DNA from: a virus
IMG/VR virus record: IMGVR_UViG_3300030329_001642
Span: 1 to 29,453 of that record
Length of the DNA stretch: 29,453 nt
Reading direction: 5' to 3' (one strand)
Shown: piece by piece, positions 1 through 6,931 of the stretch
Numbering within the stretch: position 1 is the first letter of the stretch
Layout: every line of letters begins with the position of its first letter
Notes under the pieces: generated by a model
Database searches by the model: none
The model's input: the letters and a program-made list of their open reading frames with translations, nothing else
What the model was told of the DNA's origin: nothing
Translations under genes and position numbers: made by a program

Positions 1-1140
1 GAACAGGTGAAGATGAAGACGCCTCAGTACTACAAAGACGCTGACGGTAATAGGTATCGCGTCAAAAAGGATGCGCCGGCGAAGGTGCGCCCCGAACTAT
101 ACCCCGGCCCCTTGAAGGAGAAGACTATCCCCTTCAACCCCGGCAGTCGCGTTCAGATCGCTCGAGCCTTTATTGACAAGTACGGCTGGAAGCCTGGGGC
201 ATACACCAACAACGGTGAGCCCAAGGTCGATGAGTCGATACTGACTGCGATGGAATACCCAGAAGCCAAACCTCTTGCTGATTATCTCACGGTTACAAAA
301 AGGCTGGGGATGTTGGCGGAAGGTAAGGAGGCTTACCTGAAGCTTGAAGACAAGGGGAGGCTACACGGAAGGGTCGTTCACTGGGGCACCGTAACGGGCC
401 GATCAAGTCATAGCCGCCCTAACTGCGGTCAGGTGCCCTCGACTCGCTCTCCCTATGGCGCCGCGTTCCGCAGCCTGTTTACGGTGGCCCCCGGTAATAA
501 GCTGGTGGGATGTGACGCCGCGCAGTTAGAGCTCAGGTGCTTGGCGCATTACATGAGAGACCCAGGTTATGTAGATGTCATTCTAAACGGAGACATCCAC
601 ACGACGAACCAGAAGGCCGCCGGCCTGGATACTCGAGATCAGGCTAAGGTGTTCGCGTACGCCGTGTGCTACGGCGCTGGCGCGAAGAAGCTAGGGGAGA
701 TCGTGGGGGGCTCCGCCAAGCAGGGCGCGATCTTGAAGAATCGTTTCCTCAAGAACCTCCCCGCCCTGGGATCTCTACTTGAGCGAGTGGCGAAGACTGC
801 CGAGGTAAGAGGGTACCTGCGCGGGTTGCTTAGACATAAGCTTCCTGTTAGGTCTCCACACAAAGCGTTGAACACTCTACTGCAAGGCGCTGGCGCCACC
901 ATTATGAAGGTAGCTACCGTCGAGATGCACAAGGAGGTAACTAAGCGAGGCTGGGCTGACCGAGCTCACATGGTTGCACACGTCCATGACGAGGTGCAGT
1001 GGGAGTGCGAAGAAGAGATCGCTGAAGAACTCGGTATGTTGTTAGCTGACAGCATCCGAAAGACCACATCTATACTTCAGTTGTCTTGCCCAATGGACGC
1101 TGACTTTCACATTGGAACCACTTGGGCGGAAACACACTAA
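1..1140 (+). CDS. T7-like family A DNA polymerase, C-terminal part (left end cut off)
   Basis: This is the polymerase domain of a phage replicative DNA polymerase of the T7 gp5 type, which copies the phage genome in the host cytoplasm. Motif A (DAAQLELRCLAHY) lies at 514-552, motif B (KVFAYAVCYGAG) at 646-681, and the motif C triad His-Asp-Glu at 985-993. The palm aspartates are present. The tyrosine four residues after the motif B lysine corresponds to T7 Tyr526, so discrimination against dideoxynucleotides should be T7-like. The frame is open to base 1 with no stop, and the GTG at position 7 lies inside the protein by comparison with T7 (704 residues). About 320 N-terminal residues, including any 3'-5' exonuclease domain, are therefore outside the window. 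The stop codon overlaps the next start as TAATG. The identity is very secure; the domain content upstream is unknown. Confidence 0.96.
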   Translation, partial: EQVKMKTPQYYKDADGNRYRVKKDAPAKVRPELYPGPLKEKTIPFNPGSRVQIARAFIDKYGWKPGAYTNNGEPKVDESILTAMEYPEAKPLADYLTVTKRLGMLAEGKEAYLKLEDKGRLHGRVVHWGTVTGRSSHSRPNCGQVPSTRSPYGAAFRSLFTVAPGNKLVGCDAAQLELRCLAHYMRDPGYVDVILNGDIHTTNQKAAGLDTRDQAKVFAYAVCYGAGAKKLGEIVGGSAKQGAILKNRFLKNLPALGSLLERVAKTAEVRGYLRGLLRHKLPVRSPHKALNTLLQGAGATIMKVATVEMHKEVTKRGWADRAHMVAHVHDEVQWECEEEIAEELGMLLADSIRKTTSILQLSCPMDADFHIGTTWAETH

Positions 1141-1886
1141 TGGGACGAAAAAGAAAGCTAATCATCGACGGGGATATCCCGCTTTATCAGATCGGGTTTG
1201 CGGTAGAGACTGCCGTTGACTGGGGCGGAGACTTCTGGTCACTGAGTGGGGACATGAACGAGGCGCGTGAGTCTATGGTCATCTGGGTAGATAAACTCAA
1301 GGCTGAGACTAAGACGGCTGAAGTAGTGGTGGCCCTGTCTGGTCGTGATAACTGGCGTAAGGGTTTATGTCCTGACTACAAAGCCAACCGTAAAACCCGC
1401 CGCAAGCCGGTGGTCATCAATCCGCTTAGAGACTTCATCCGCCATAAGTGGGATGTGATCGAAGAAGACGGGCTCGAGGCCGATGACATTCTGGGCCTCA
1501 GTGCGAACCGTGTAGATATTCTGTGCTCTTCAGACAAGGATCTCCTCACGGTCCCCGGCCGGCATTTCAATCCCACGAAGCCCGAGGATGGCGTGCGTAC
1601 TGTCACTGAGCGCGAGGCCGACTACAACCATTTCGTGCAGGCATTGACGGGGGACTCCGTAGACAACTATCCAGGTTGCCCTGGCGTGGGGCCGGTGTCT
1701 GCGAACAAGCTTCTACAAGAGCTCGACTCGTCAGAGTGGTGGCCTGCCGTGCTAAAGCGGTACGCTAAGGCCGGCCTGACTGAGGAGGACGCGCTTCTTC
1801 AGGCTCGTCTTGCATACATTCTTCGCCCCGGTGACTATGACTACATCAGTAAGGAGGTAGACCTATGGGTGCCACCCAGCGCATGA
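1140..1886 (+). CDS. T7 gp6-like 5'-3' exonuclease (FEN/PIN family)
   Basis: This 248-residue protein is a structure-specific 5'-3' exonuclease of the T7 gp6/flap-nuclease family, used in primer removal, recombination and host DNA breakdown. The family marks are in order: an N-terminal metal-binding IIDGD (about residues 8-12), a basic NWRKGLCPDYKANRK helix, EEDGLEADDI (acidic metal site), CSSDKDLL, and the helix-hairpin-helix region with GDSVDNYPGCPGVGP. It is somewhat shorter than T7 gp6 (300 residues). I chose the ATG at 1140 because it overlaps the polymerase stop as TAATG and has a GGCGGA about ten bases upstream; an in-frame TTG at 1122 is less likely. Its end overlaps the next gene by 22 bases. 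Its place directly behind the polymerase matches a replication operon. Confidence 0.93.
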   Translation: MGRKRKLIIDGDIPLYQIGFAVETAVDWGGDFWSLSGDMNEARESMVIWVDKLKAETKTAEVVVALSGRDNWRKGLCPDYKANRKTRRKPVVINPLRDFIRHKWDVIEEDGLEADDILGLSANRVDILCSSDKDLLTVPGRHFNPTKPEDGVRTVTEREADYNHFVQALTGDSVDNYPGCPGVGPVSANKLLQELDSSEWWPAVLKRYAKAGLTEEDALLQARLAYILRPGDYDYISKEVDLWVPPSA

Positions 1887-2230
1887 AGCGTGACGAGCTC
1901 CTCAAGTTCCACGAGACCTTTAGCAAGGCCGCAAGGGACTTGATGACTCAGAAAAATCATGACTACGCGGGGGATGCCGAGCACGGTTCGCAGCCTTTTG
2001 CTAACTTTGAGCGCGTCGAAGCCCTGGGAATATGTAGCACCGTACAGGGGTTTTTGGTCAGGATGACTGATAAGATGAGTAGGTTGTCTAGCTTCGTTGA
2101 GTCTGGTAGCCTAAAAGTAAAGGATGAATCGGTCTACGACACCCTCGTGGATCTACTAAACTATTCGGTACTACTCGCTGCGTACCTCAAAGACACGCAG
2201 ATTTCTGATGGAAGTACGAGACAACAATAA
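1865..2230 (+). CDS. DUF1599 (nucleotide modification associated domain 1) protein
   Basis: This 121-residue, mostly helical protein matches the DUF1599 family, also called nucleotide modification associated domain 1. The visible family signature is KNHDYAGD, then PFANFERVEALG, then GFLVRMTDKMSRL, followed by a helix of the type DTLVDLLNYSVLLAAYL. Members are common in phages and resemble all-alpha NTP pyrophosphatases (MazG-like) in the spacing of acidic residues; the reaction is not established. A role in the deoxynucleotide pool or in handling modified bases is inference. It has the best ribosome binding site in the window, AAGGAGGT at 1851-1858, placed inside the exonuclease gene, which suggests high or independent translation. 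It sits between replication and head genes. Confidence 0.8.
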   Translation: MGATQRMKRDELLKFHETFSKAARDLMTQKNHDYAGDAEHGSQPFANFERVEALGICSTVQGFLVRMTDKMSRLSSFVESGSLKVKDESVYDTLVDLLNYSVLLAAYLKDTQISDGSTRQQ

Positions 2231-2426
2231 GAACCGAGAGGCCCGTGAGGCGCTGGCTGCGGAGCTCCCCCCGGTGGACCCCGCTTTGATTCAAGCGCTA
2301 GATGAGCGTTTCCCTAATCGTTACCCTGACATGAGTTGGACCGATAGGGAAATCTGGATCCGCGCAGGTCAGCGGAGTCTGGTTGATTTCCTCATCCAAC
2401 ACCACGAAAAGCAAAAGGAAGACTAG
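2208..2426 (+). CDS. small conserved phage protein of unknown function
   Basis: This is a 72-residue hydrophilic protein that I cannot assign. Its central part, FPNRYPDMSWTDREIWIRAGQ, followed by RSLVDFLIQHH, resembles small proteins found beside head genes of other T7-like phages. The resemblance is from memory and not tested. It overlaps the end of the DUF1599 gene by 23 bases and ends two bases before the next gene, so it is probably translated by coupling. No Shine-Dalgarno sequence precedes the ATG. There is no signal peptide or membrane segment. Confidence 0.7.
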   Translation: MEVRDNNKNREAREALAAELPPVDPALIQALDERFPNRYPDMSWTDREIWIRAGQRSLVDFLIQHHEKQKED

Positions 2427-2428
2427 CT

Positions 2429-2626
2429 ATGTGCATGGGCCGCCCTAAAACTCCCGCTCCCCCCGACATTCCCCCGCCGCCGATCCCGCCGCCCCCGCCG
2501 GCAAAGCCCGCCACGTTCGTGACTCCTCGAGCTACTGGTGCCGTAGGTAATGCGCTGCGAAGGCAGGGTAAAAAGGCCCTCTTGATTCCGAGCTCTGGCA
2601 CTGGAAACAATACCCCCGGTTACTAA
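2429..2626 (+). CDS. small proline-rich protein upstream of the portal
   Basis: This 65-residue protein starts MCMGRPK and has a proline-rich run (about residues 9-25, PPDIPPPPIPPPPP) followed by a basic patch RRQGKKALLIP and a Gly/Asn-rich tail. Small proteins with an early cysteine, a proline-rich stretch and a basic LRIP-like patch occur next to the portal gene in many marine T7-like phages and are often called virion structural, but their function is unknown to me. The ATG at 2429 has AAAAGGAA just upstream (2413-2420). Its stop is directly followed by the portal ATG with no gap. A minus-strand reading frame over the same bases is a shadow of the proline codons. Confidence 0.7.
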   Translation: MCMGRPKTPAPPDIPPPPIPPPPPAKPATFVTPRATGAVGNALRRQGKKALLIPSSGTGNNTPGY

Positions 2627-4168
2627 ATGAAATCTGCACGCGCTCAGTACTCGGAGCTAGAAAGCGAACGCACTCCTTACCTCAGACGGGGTAGGGACTG
2701 CGCCAAGCTCACCATTCCTAGCCTGCTTCCCGATGAGTCTGCCGGCTCCCATACTCAGTTCCGTACGCCTCATCAGAGCGTAGGGAGTAGAGGAGTTACG
2801 CACCTTGCGAGCGCGTTGGGGCTTAGTTTGCTCCCTCCGAACCAGCCTTTCTTTAGGTTTGTGCTGGAGGAGCAGGCTCTTCAAGAAGTGTCAATGGTTC
2901 CAGGCGCAAAGGCAGAGCTCGACGCTTCTCTTGCTTCTCTTGAGCGTTCCATCATGCAGGAGATTGAGGTGCAGGGGTTCCGAGTGGCGCTGGCGGAGGC
3001 GTTGAAGCTTCTCGTAGTCACGGGCAATGCGCTGCTCCACATCCCAAAGGATGGGACGATGCGGGTATTCCGACTCGACCGATACGTGGTCGAGAGAGAC
3101 CCTATGGGGCGCCTCAGTAAAGTCATCATCAAGGAAGACGTGGGGCTGCACACGCTGCCTAAGATGATTAGAGAGTTTGCGGAGCCTTACGCTAAGGCCC
3201 ATGATAAGAAAAGCTGCGAGCTCTATACCGTAGCGTGCTGGGAGGAGGGGAAAGTAATGATCCATCAGGAGATTTACGACCAGATCATCCCAGGATCTGA
3301 GGGAAAATACGACGAAGATAAGTCGCCCCTATTGGCGCTTCGCTTTGTAGCCGAGCAGGGCTCTGCGTATGGTCGCTCACACGTTGAAGAAGTATATGGA
3401 GACCTAAACAGCCTCGAGGGACTAAGCCGCGCTATTGTCGAGGGATCCGCAGCAGCTAGTAAGGTGCTGTTTATGTGCGCCCCTAACGGAACCACCCGGC
3501 CTAGGGATATTGCCCGGAGCTCAAACGGGCAGATCATTTCAGGGAATGCAGCAGACGTGTCCGTGCTTCAGATGCAGAAGTTCAACGACTTCCGTGTCTC
3601 CCTGGAAACCATGAACATCATAAATGAGAGGCTGAACTACGCTTTCCTATTGGCGGAAACGGCTATCAGAAACGCTGAACGAGTTACGGCAGAAGAAGTA
3701 CGACTGGTATCTCAAGCGGTTGAGCGATCACTGGGAGGGCTGTATAGCACTCTTAGCGCTGAGTTTTCTCTTCCTCTGGTGCGCCGTATGATGCAGCGGA
3801 TGATGAAAAGTAATAAGCTTCCTAACATTCCCGAGAAGTTTATCACCCCCGCCATCGTCACCGGGACGGCTGCACTCGGACGTGGACAGGACCTCACCAA
3901 ACTGGATACCTTCGTGGTTGGCTTGATTCAAACCCTTGGGCCGGCCGCTATGGAACATATCAATATGTCGGAGTACCTGCGCCGGCGTGCTGCAAGCCTT
4001 GCGCTTGACACCACAGGTCTGGTACGTACCGAAGAAGAAATCGCTGCCGAGCGTCAAGAAGCTATGCAAGCTCAGATGATGCAGGCAGCCACAGGCCCGG
4101 TCGCTGGAGGTTTGGCCGGTGCTGCTGGTGCTGCTCTGAAGCAAGCCTCCGCTAACACCGAAACATAA
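2627..4168 (+). CDS. portal protein (T7 gp8-like head-tail connector)
   Basis: At 513 residues this is close to T7 gp8 (536). Portal proteins form the dodecameric ring at one head vertex through which DNA is pumped by the terminase and later leaves into the tail. Family features include the N-terminal SELESERTPYLRRGRDCAKLTIPSLLP helix and the SRGVTHLASALGLSLLPPNQPFF segment. The middle has a GSAYGRSHVEEVYGDLNSLE stretch, then a C-terminal part with RVTAEEVRLVSQAVERSLGG and a long helix ending in Ala/Gly/Met-rich sequence. The ATG at 2627 follows the previous stop immediately and has no clear Shine-Dalgarno sequence. The gene is followed after four bases by the scaffold gene, as in T7. Confidence 0.95.
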   Translation: MKSARAQYSELESERTPYLRRGRDCAKLTIPSLLPDESAGSHTQFRTPHQSVGSRGVTHLASALGLSLLPPNQPFFRFVLEEQALQEVSMVPGAKAELDASLASLERSIMQEIEVQGFRVALAEALKLLVVTGNALLHIPKDGTMRVFRLDRYVVERDPMGRLSKVIIKEDVGLHTLPKMIREFAEPYAKAHDKKSCELYTVACWEEGKVMIHQEIYDQIIPGSEGKYDEDKSPLLALRFVAEQGSAYGRSHVEEVYGDLNSLEGLSRAIVEGSAAASKVLFMCAPNGTTRPRDIARSSNGQIISGNAADVSVLQMQKFNDFRVSLETMNIINERLNYAFLLAETAIRNAERVTAEEVRLVSQAVERSLGGLYSTLSAEFSLPLVRRMMQRMMKSNKLPNIPEKFITPAIVTGTAALGRGQDLTKLDTFVVGLIQTLGPAAMEHINMSEYLRRRAASLALDTTGLVRTEEEIAAERQEAMQAQMMQAATGPVAGGLAGAAGAALKQASANTET

Positions 4169-4172
4169 AATC

Positions 4173-4922
4173 ATGGTCGAAAGAGTCGAAATCACTGACG
4201 AGGCGTCACAACCTGAAGACGCTATTCCCGCCACCGCTAAGTCGGAGGTAATACCTACTGAGGGGGAGCAGGCCCTACAAGAAGGCCAGCGCCCCGATTG
4301 GCTGCCTGAGCAGTTCAATGATCCTGCCGAGCTTGGAAAGGCTTACGCGGAGCTACGCGCTAAAATGGACGGGGCAGAGCCGGCTGCGGAGGAGGGCTCA
4401 GAGGCGCCAAGCGAGCCTGCCCAGACGCTTACCCCGGAAACGCTCCAGCAGTACTCTGCTAAGTTTTTCTCTGAGGGTCTCAACGATCAGGACTACGCCG
4501 AGCTCGAGCGCATGGGCGTGAGTAAGGAGCTCGTGGGGCAGTACGCAGCGGGACAGACAGCGCTGATGGATCAGCAGACCGCAAGCGTGTATCGAGAGGT
4601 AGGAGGCCAGCAAGAGTATGAAGCTATGCTTACCTGGGCCGGCCAGAACCTACAGCCTCAAGAGATTGACGCCTTCAATAAGGCCGTTCTATCTGGTGAT
4701 CAGAACACCATCATGATGGCGACCCGTGGGCTGCACTCACAATACACGGCTACTACAGGTAAAGAGGCAAACCTCATCGCCGGTAGTACTTCTGAAGGCT
4801 CTGGCGAGGGCCGTTTTGAGAGTACGGCTCAGGTCGTAGAGGCTATGAACGACCCCCGCTACGAAAAAGACTCTGCATATCGCAATGAAGTTTTGCGAAA
4901 AATGCAGAACTCGAGCCTATAG
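4173..4922 (+). CDS. capsid assembly scaffolding protein (T7 gp9-like)
   Basis: This is a 249-residue, strongly acidic protein rich in Glu, Ala and Gln. It lies between portal and major capsid genes, exactly where T7 has gp9 (307 residues). Scaffold proteins guide assembly of the procapsid and leave before or during DNA packaging. The RPDWLPEQFNDPAELGKAYAEL segment (residues about 44-65) is typical of phage scaffolds. A central helical region and the conserved C-terminal motif with NDPRYEKDSAYRNEVLRKM complete the pattern. The C-terminal basic helix would bind the capsid protein by analogy with other scaffolds. No good ribosome binding site precedes the ATG. Confidence 0.9.
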   Translation: MVERVEITDEASQPEDAIPATAKSEVIPTEGEQALQEGQRPDWLPEQFNDPAELGKAYAELRAKMDGAEPAAEEGSEAPSEPAQTLTPETLQQYSAKFFSEGLNDQDYAELERMGVSKELVGQYAAGQTALMDQQTASVYREVGGQQEYEAMLTWAGQNLQPQEIDAFNKAVLSGDQNTIMMATRGLHSQYTATTGKEANLIAGSTSEGSGEGRFESTAQVVEAMNDPRYEKDSAYRNEVLRKMQNSSL

Positions 4923-4948
4923 AAAGCGCTAGGATAAGTACTGATAGT

Positions 4949-4966
4949 ATTCGCGTTCCCCTATAC
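4949..4966 (+). promoter_or_regulatory. candidate phage RNA polymerase promoter before the capsid gene
   Basis: The 149-base gap before the capsid gene contains CCCCTATA (4958-4965), the same eight bases as the SP6-like site at 26980-26987, with GT at equivalent places just upstream. Against the SP6 promoter (positions -17 to -1) it matches 11 of 17. The expected +1 G is a C here, which weakens the case. An extended -10-like TGATAGTAT (4942-4950) is an alternative host-type element. The position corresponds to T7 phi10. Confidence 0.35.
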
Positions 4967-5049
4967 GAACCTGGGCCTGCTGCGGCGGACAACCCAAGGC
5001 GAGTGAAGAGAAGCGAGTTCTAACCCAACTCATTTCGTTTCATTTCTCC

Positions 5050-5071
5050 AACCCTTGGGAGGGTTTTACCC
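5050..5071 (+). promoter_or_regulatory. hairpin that contains the capsid gene's Shine-Dalgarno sequence
   Basis: AACCCT (5050-5055) pairs perfectly with AGGGTT (5060-5065) around a TGGG loop, and the ribosome binding site GGGAGGG (5057-5063) lies in that loop and stem. A competing stem, GGGT (5061-5064) with ACCC (5068-5071), ends at the start codon. Whether either forms in the cell is unknown. Confidence 0.4.
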
Positions 5072-6202
5072 ATGACTGTTCTCAACACCATTTCGTTCGG
5101 TGGTCAGAACGCTGGCAACGGCCAGTGGAATGCCACGTTCGATACCCAAAACGCGCTTTTCCTCAAAGTCTTCGGAGGCGAGGTTTTTGCTGCGTATGAA
5201 AAGTATTCCGTGACCAACGGGAAGCACAGGATCCGCCAGATCCAAAGCGGAAAATCCGCTCAGTTTCCTTTCACGGGCCGCACCACGGCACGCCGCTTCA
5301 AGCCCGGTAGTGACATCCTTGTCGATGACGCTCAGGCTGTTGGCGGTGGTACTGGCGCTGATGCTACTACGCCTAAACTTCTAGGCCACATCAAGGCTTC
5401 TGAGAAGGTCATCAACATTGATGACTTGCTGATCGCAAGCTGCTTTATTGATGACTTGGACCTTGCAAAGTCGCATTATGACTATCGTGGTCCGTTTTCT
5501 CGTGAGCTTGGACGTGCGCTTGCCCATGAGTTCGATTTGAACGTGCTAAAGGCTTGTACCATTAGCGCTCTTGCGAACACTGGCGCGTCTGATCCGTTCC
5601 AGTCGAGCACTAAGATCGACATCACTGGTAACGGTACTGACGACGCAACCGCTCAACCTTCTACGGTCACTACGGCTCAGATCATCGGCGCGGCGTTTGA
5701 CGCTTCGCAGGCGATGGACGAGAAGTACGTGCCCGAGGAAGAGCGTTATATGTTCGTCCGTCCTGACGTGTACTACAAGCTTGTCGAAGATACCGGCACT
5801 CCGGGCCAGGGCACTGCGATCCTGCACCGTGACTACGGTAACGAAGGCAACGGTAACACCAAGGATGGCTTCGTCATCAAGGTTGCCGGCATGACTGTCG
5901 TGAAGACCCCGCACCTCCCCCGTACCGACACGGCGTATGACGCTGATGGTGATGGTGCCGGCGCTTCGGTCAAGAAGAACCCTGGCGAGAACAACGACTA
6001 CCAGGATGACTTCCGTAAGCTTACTGCACTTTGCTGGCACCCCGAGGCTGTCGGTACGGTGAAGCTCAAGGATGTCACGATGGAAAGCGAGTACATGATT
6101 CAGCGACAGGGTGACCTCATGGTCGCTAAGGTAGCCTGCGGAACCGCCGGCCTCCGTCCTGAGTGTGCTGTCGCCATTATGGCTCCCGCTAACCAAGCGT
6201 AA
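5072..6202 (+). CDS. major capsid protein (T7 gp10-like)
   Basis: This 376-residue protein builds the icosahedral head shell. It aligns by eye with T7 gp10A (345 residues): ALFLKVFGGEVFAAYEKYSVT, then IQSGKSAQFPFTGRTTARRFKPG, then KVINIDDLLIASCFIDDLDLA, and near the end AVGTVKLKDVTMESEYM and a GLRPECAVAI tail. The ATG at 5072 has the strong GGGAGGG at 5057-5063. Two insertions relative to T7 are visible, around GGGTGADATTPKLLGH and around DADGDGAGASVKKNPGENND. The gene has a private leader and is followed by two terminators, which fits a separate, highly expressed transcription unit. There is no room for a T7-like gp10B frameshift extension before the terminators. Confidence 0.96.
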   Translation: MTVLNTISFGGQNAGNGQWNATFDTQNALFLKVFGGEVFAAYEKYSVTNGKHRIRQIQSGKSAQFPFTGRTTARRFKPGSDILVDDAQAVGGGTGADATTPKLLGHIKASEKVINIDDLLIASCFIDDLDLAKSHYDYRGPFSRELGRALAHEFDLNVLKACTISALANTGASDPFQSSTKIDITGNGTDDATAQPSTVTTAQIIGAAFDASQAMDEKYVPEEERYMFVRPDVYYKLVEDTGTPGQGTAILHRDYGNEGNGNTKDGFVIKVAGMTVVKTPHLPRTDTAYDADGDGAGASVKKNPGENNDYQDDFRKLTALCWHPEAVGTVKLKDVTMESEYMIQRQGDLMVAKVACGTAGLRPECAVAIMAPANQA

Positions 6203-6210
6203 TCTAGAAC

Positions 6211-6251
6211 TTCCAGCGGCGGTCTTTCTAAGGCCGCTGCTGGAATCTTTT
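6211..6251 (+). terminator. intrinsic terminator after the capsid gene (first of two)
   Basis: A 14-bp stem with two G-T pairs (6211-6224 with 6232-6245) closes a seven-base loop (TTTCTAA) and is followed by TCTTTT. It begins eight bases after the capsid stop codon, the place of T-phi in T7. Confidence 0.88.
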
Positions 6252-6261
6252 GACTAGGTGT

Positions 6262-6295
6262 GGCGGGTATGGTCGTATGGCCGTACCCGCCTTTT
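6262..6295 (+). terminator. intrinsic terminator after the capsid gene (second of two)
   Basis: GGCGGGTATGG (6262-6272) pairs with CCGTACCCGCC (6281-6291) over 11 positions with one G-T pair, an eight-base loop and a following TTTT. Together with the previous hairpin it forms a tandem terminator before the tail genes. Confidence 0.88.
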
Positions 6296-6312
6296 CGCTA
6301 TAATCTTTACCT

Positions 6313-6927
6313 ATGCAGCTACTCACAGAACTAGAAAGCATCAACACGATGCTGTCCATGATCGGGGCCAGCCCGGTTTCATCCTTGTCAGGAGCATCTT
6401 CTGCTGACGTAGCCATTGCCCAATCAGTCCACGCCGAGGTCAACCGAGACGTGCAGGCTACAGGCTGGCACTTCAACCGGGAGTACGAGGTAGAGCTCGA
6501 GCCTGGGGATGACAAGCAGATTTACCTCCAGCACAACGTACTGCGCGTCGATGTGGAGCCCGATCAGGCCGTGATCTCCGGCACCTCAAACCCTGTAGAC
6601 GTTCTTCAGAGGGGGTCTAAGCTCTACGATAAGAAGAACCACACGTACGAGTTTTCTACGACCCTCAAGGCTACGGTCGTTTACGGCCTCAACTGGGACG
6701 AGCTCCCGCAGCCCGCTAGGCAGTACATCACCCTACGCGCCGGCAGGGTCTTTGCAGATCGTATGATCGGGGCTGGTGATACTCATTCATTCAATATGAT
6801 TCAGGAGCAGCAAGCTCTTATCACCCTGCGTAACTTTGATGCTGAGTCCGCTGACTATAGCGTCTTTGATAGCTTCGATGTGTACCGCATTGTAAACCGC
6901 ATGGGTTACCCGAACTCACTCCGATAG
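6313..6927 (+). CDS. tail tube protein A (T7 gp11-like adaptor)
   Basis: This 204-residue protein matches T7 gp11 (196 residues), which forms the ring that joins the portal to the nozzle of the short tail. The N-terminal ELESINTMLSMIGASPVSSL is the family hallmark. Further on it has VNRDVQATGWHFNREYEVEL, a DELPQPARQYITLRAGRVFAD segment and a C-terminal DSFDVYRIVNRMGYPNSLR. The ATG at 6313 comes just after the double terminator and has no Shine-Dalgarno sequence. Transcription must either read through the terminators or start at an unseen site; a TATAAT at 6299-6304 has no matching -35 box. Confidence 0.94.
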   Translation: MQLLTELESINTMLSMIGASPVSSLSGASSADVAIAQSVHAEVNRDVQATGWHFNREYEVELEPGDDKQIYLQHNVLRVDVEPDQAVISGTSNPVDVLQRGSKLYDKKNHTYEFSTTLKATVVYGLNWDELPQPARQYITLRAGRVFADRMIGAGDTHSFNMIQEQQALITLRNFDAESADYSVFDSFDVYRIVNRMGYPNSLR

Positions 6928-6931
6928 ACAG

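Noticed and set aside
3728-4318. Minus-strand reading frame of 196 codons across portal and scaffold
   Set aside because: Antisense to two secure genes with no motif or ribosome binding site.
5546-6196. Minus-strand reading frame of 216 codons opposite the capsid gene
   Set aside because: Antisense to a secure capsid gene; the long frame follows from biased codon use and has no protein features of its own.
6100-6210. Programmed frameshift to a longer capsid form, as in T7 gp10B
   Set aside because: The first terminator starts eight bases after the stop, leaving no coding extension, and no slippery site with a long alternative frame is seen.
6299-6304. TATAAT as a host promoter for the tail genes
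   Set aside because: No -35 box at 16-18 bases; the sequence upstream is the second terminator hairpin. It may be chance.
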